16,876 nt of DNA, taken from positions 1 to 16,876 of the forward strand of contig JAEWYT010000155.1 of NCBI GenBank assembly GCA_023458595.1. Reading direction: 5' to 3'. This DNA is from Pseudomonadota bacterium. Lineage in GTDB: Bacteria; Pseudomonadota; Alphaproteobacteria; Rhizobiales; Tepidamorphaceae. The notes below the pieces were generated by a model. That model saw only the letters and a program-made list of their open reading frames with translations, made no database searches and had not been told where the DNA came from. Positions 15,986 through 16,876 of this stretch are shown here, piece by piece. The position numbers and the translations under genes were made by a program. How positions within the stretch are numbered: position 1 is the stretch's first letter; each line of letters starts with the position of its first letter.

Positions 15986-16459
15986 ATGAGCGAATACGCC
16001 GATCCGGAAAACACGCTGGTCATCGAGACGACCAAGGGCCGCGTCGTGGTCGAGATGCGCCCCGATCTCGCGCCGGGCCATGTCGCCCGCATCAAGGAAC
16101 TCGCCCGCGAAGGCTTCTACGACGGGATCGTCTTCCATCGCGTCATCGAGGGCTTCATGGCCCAGACCGGCTGCCCGCAGGGCCTCGGCATCGGCGGCTC
16201 CGGCAAGAAGCTGAAGGCGGAGTTCAACGCGGAGCCGCACAAGCGCGGCACCGCGTCGATGGCGCGCGCCGCCAATCCGGATTCCGCCGACAGCCAGTTC
16301 TTCATCTGCTTCGAGGACGCGCCCTTCCTCGACCGCCAGTACACGGTCTGGGGCAAGGTCATCGAGGGCATGGAGAACGTCGACCAGATCAAGCGCGGCG
16401 AGCCCGTGCAGGATCCCGACAAGATCGTCTCGATGAAGGTCGCCGCCGACCTGAACTGA
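15986..16459 (+). CDS. Cytoplasmic cyclophilin-type peptidyl-prolyl isomerase (PpiB-like)
   Basis: Proline isomerase of the cytoplasm, 157 residues, without signal peptide. The N-terminus is MSEYADPENTLVIETTKG; the catalytic segment FHRVIEGFMAQTGCPQG keeps the active-site arginine and phenylalanine. DSADSQFFICFEDAPFLDRQYTVWGKV and a C-terminal VQDPDKIVSMKVAAD complete the domain, which is the minimal cyclophilin size. AAAGGA lies 9 nt before ATG 15986. It sits 32 nt after its exported paralogue and is probably co-transcribed with it. Compared with the paralogue it has lost the leader and a few residues in the loop before DPDKI. In related genomes this pair is often followed by queA and tgt, as I recall; the right edge prevents checking that here. 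Confidence 0.96.
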   Translation: MSEYADPENTLVIETTKGRVVVEMRPDLAPGHVARIKELAREGFYDGIVFHRVIEGFMAQTGCPQGLGIGGSGKKLKAEFNAEPHKRGTASMARAANPDSADSQFFICFEDAPFLDRQYTVWGKVIEGMENVDQIKRGEPVQDPDKIVSMKVAADLN

Positions 16460-16876
16460 GGGGCCCGCCTTCAGGCAGCAGGCAATTCGGGGAGCGGCTC
16501 CGCGGGCCGCGCGTCGCGACGAAGCCGTGGATGGCCGGGACAGGCCCGGCCATGACGGAGAGCGGGGTACGGCCCCGCCCTTCACTCGGACCCGTGCCCC
16601 GGACCTGATCCGGGGCCCGCGCTGCGGCGCAAGCCACGCCGTCGCCGCCGTCGCGCTCGGGTTCTCCACCGTCATGCCGGGACGAGCCCGGCCATGACGG
16701 AGAGCGGGCTACGGCCCCGCCCTTCACTCGGACCCGTGCCCCGGACCTGATCCGGGGCCCACGCTGCCGCGCCGGCCACGCCGTCGCCGTCGGCGCGCTC
16801 GGGCTCTCCACCGGCATGCCGGGACGAGCCCGGCCATGGCGGAGAGCGGGGTACGGCCCCGCCCTTCACTCGGACC
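16460..16876. other. Gene-free stretch at the right edge
   Basis: I see no gene in these 417 bases. The first 71 bases hold only a GC-rich inverted repeat (GCGGC...GCCGC near 16495-16508) that could help end the cyclophilin transcript, but no T-run follows. The rest is the tandem repeat described separately. Open frames that cross it, translating to phrases like VMAGLVPAIHGF, are repeat-derived and not genes. Confidence 0.8.
16531..16876. repeat. 142-bp tandem repeat of GC-rich palindromes, at least 2.4 copies
   Basis: Copies begin at about 16531, 16673 and 16815; the third is cut by the window edge after 62 bases. Anchors such as CATGACGGAGAGCGGG recur at 16551, 16693 and 16835, giving an exact 142-bp period with scattered substitutions. 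Each full unit holds three hairpins. In copy 1 these are a 9-bp-arm palindrome at 16531-16553 (ATGGCCGGG/CCCGGCCAT), GCGGGG/CCCCGC at 16562-16578, and GCCCCGGA/TCCGGGGC at 16596-16616. Palindromic elements of this kind are widespread between genes in Hyphomicrobiales, as I recall. They may act as transcript ends or mobile REP-like elements; no transposase is present. Confidence 0.9.

Noticed and set aside
16531..16876. CRISPR array
   Set aside because: The whole 142-bp unit is conserved, with no short repeat alternating with unique spacers, and no cas gene is present.
16460..16876. Small genes encoding phrases such as VMAGLVPAIHGF
   Set aside because: These frames are translations of the palindromic repeat and recur with each copy; I know the same phrase as a spurious product in rhizobial genomes.

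Overview
This is high-GC (by eye roughly two thirds G+C) bacterial DNA from an alphaproteobacterium, most likely of the order Hyphomicrobiales (Rhizobiales). The evidence is the GyrA, UvrA and SSB sequences, a GAAC-N7-GAAC LexA box of the alphaproteobacterial type, and GC-rich palindromic intergenic repeats of a kind common in that order. From memory, ssb, marC, gyrA, coaD and two cyclophilin genes lie in this relative order in many rhizobial genomes. Here that housekeeping backbone is interrupted by transport genes and small exported proteins. No RNA gene, insertion sequence, prophage or CRISPR array was seen.

Layout. 1-2307 (-): 5' part of uvrA, running off the left edge. 2314-2868 (-): GNAT acetyltransferase directly upstream of uvrA in the same transcription unit. 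2869-3109: divergent control region with a consensus LexA box and a bulged hairpin. 3110-3592 (+): ssb. 3593-3780: control region with a perfect 20-nt palindrome. 3781-8042 (+): two-gene RND efflux operon (membrane-fusion protein, then inner-membrane pump, ATGA overlap). 8108-8479 (+): small exported protein. 8457-10100 (-): marC-type membrane protein followed by a CDF cation transporter. 10101-10356: divergent control region. 10357-13140 (+): gyrA. 13283-13897 (+): LysE/RhtB exporter. 13920-14243 (-): small membrane-anchored protein. 14487-16459 (+): coaD, small exported protein, exported cyclophilin, cytoplasmic cyclophilin. 16460-16876: non-coding, mostly a 142-bp tandem repeat cut by the right edge.

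How the parts fit. uvrA and ssb are DNA-damage genes around one LexA box, and the acetyltransferase is drawn into that SOS unit. The RND pump has no outer-membrane partner here. Its promoter palindrome has the ATTC-N8-GAAT layout that I recall for SqrR/BigR-type sulfur-responsive repressors, and its central cytoplasmic loop is histidine-rich. I consider this the most testable uncommon system in the window. GyrA carries Gln at the position equivalent to E. coli Ser83 in the quinolone-resistance region. The coaD-cyclophilin block is tightly packed, with ATGA-type or very short junctions among its first three genes.

Most of the window is conserved housekeeping and transport. I did not find a clearly novel multi-gene system. 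The points worth follow-up are regulatory sites and residue-level oddities.
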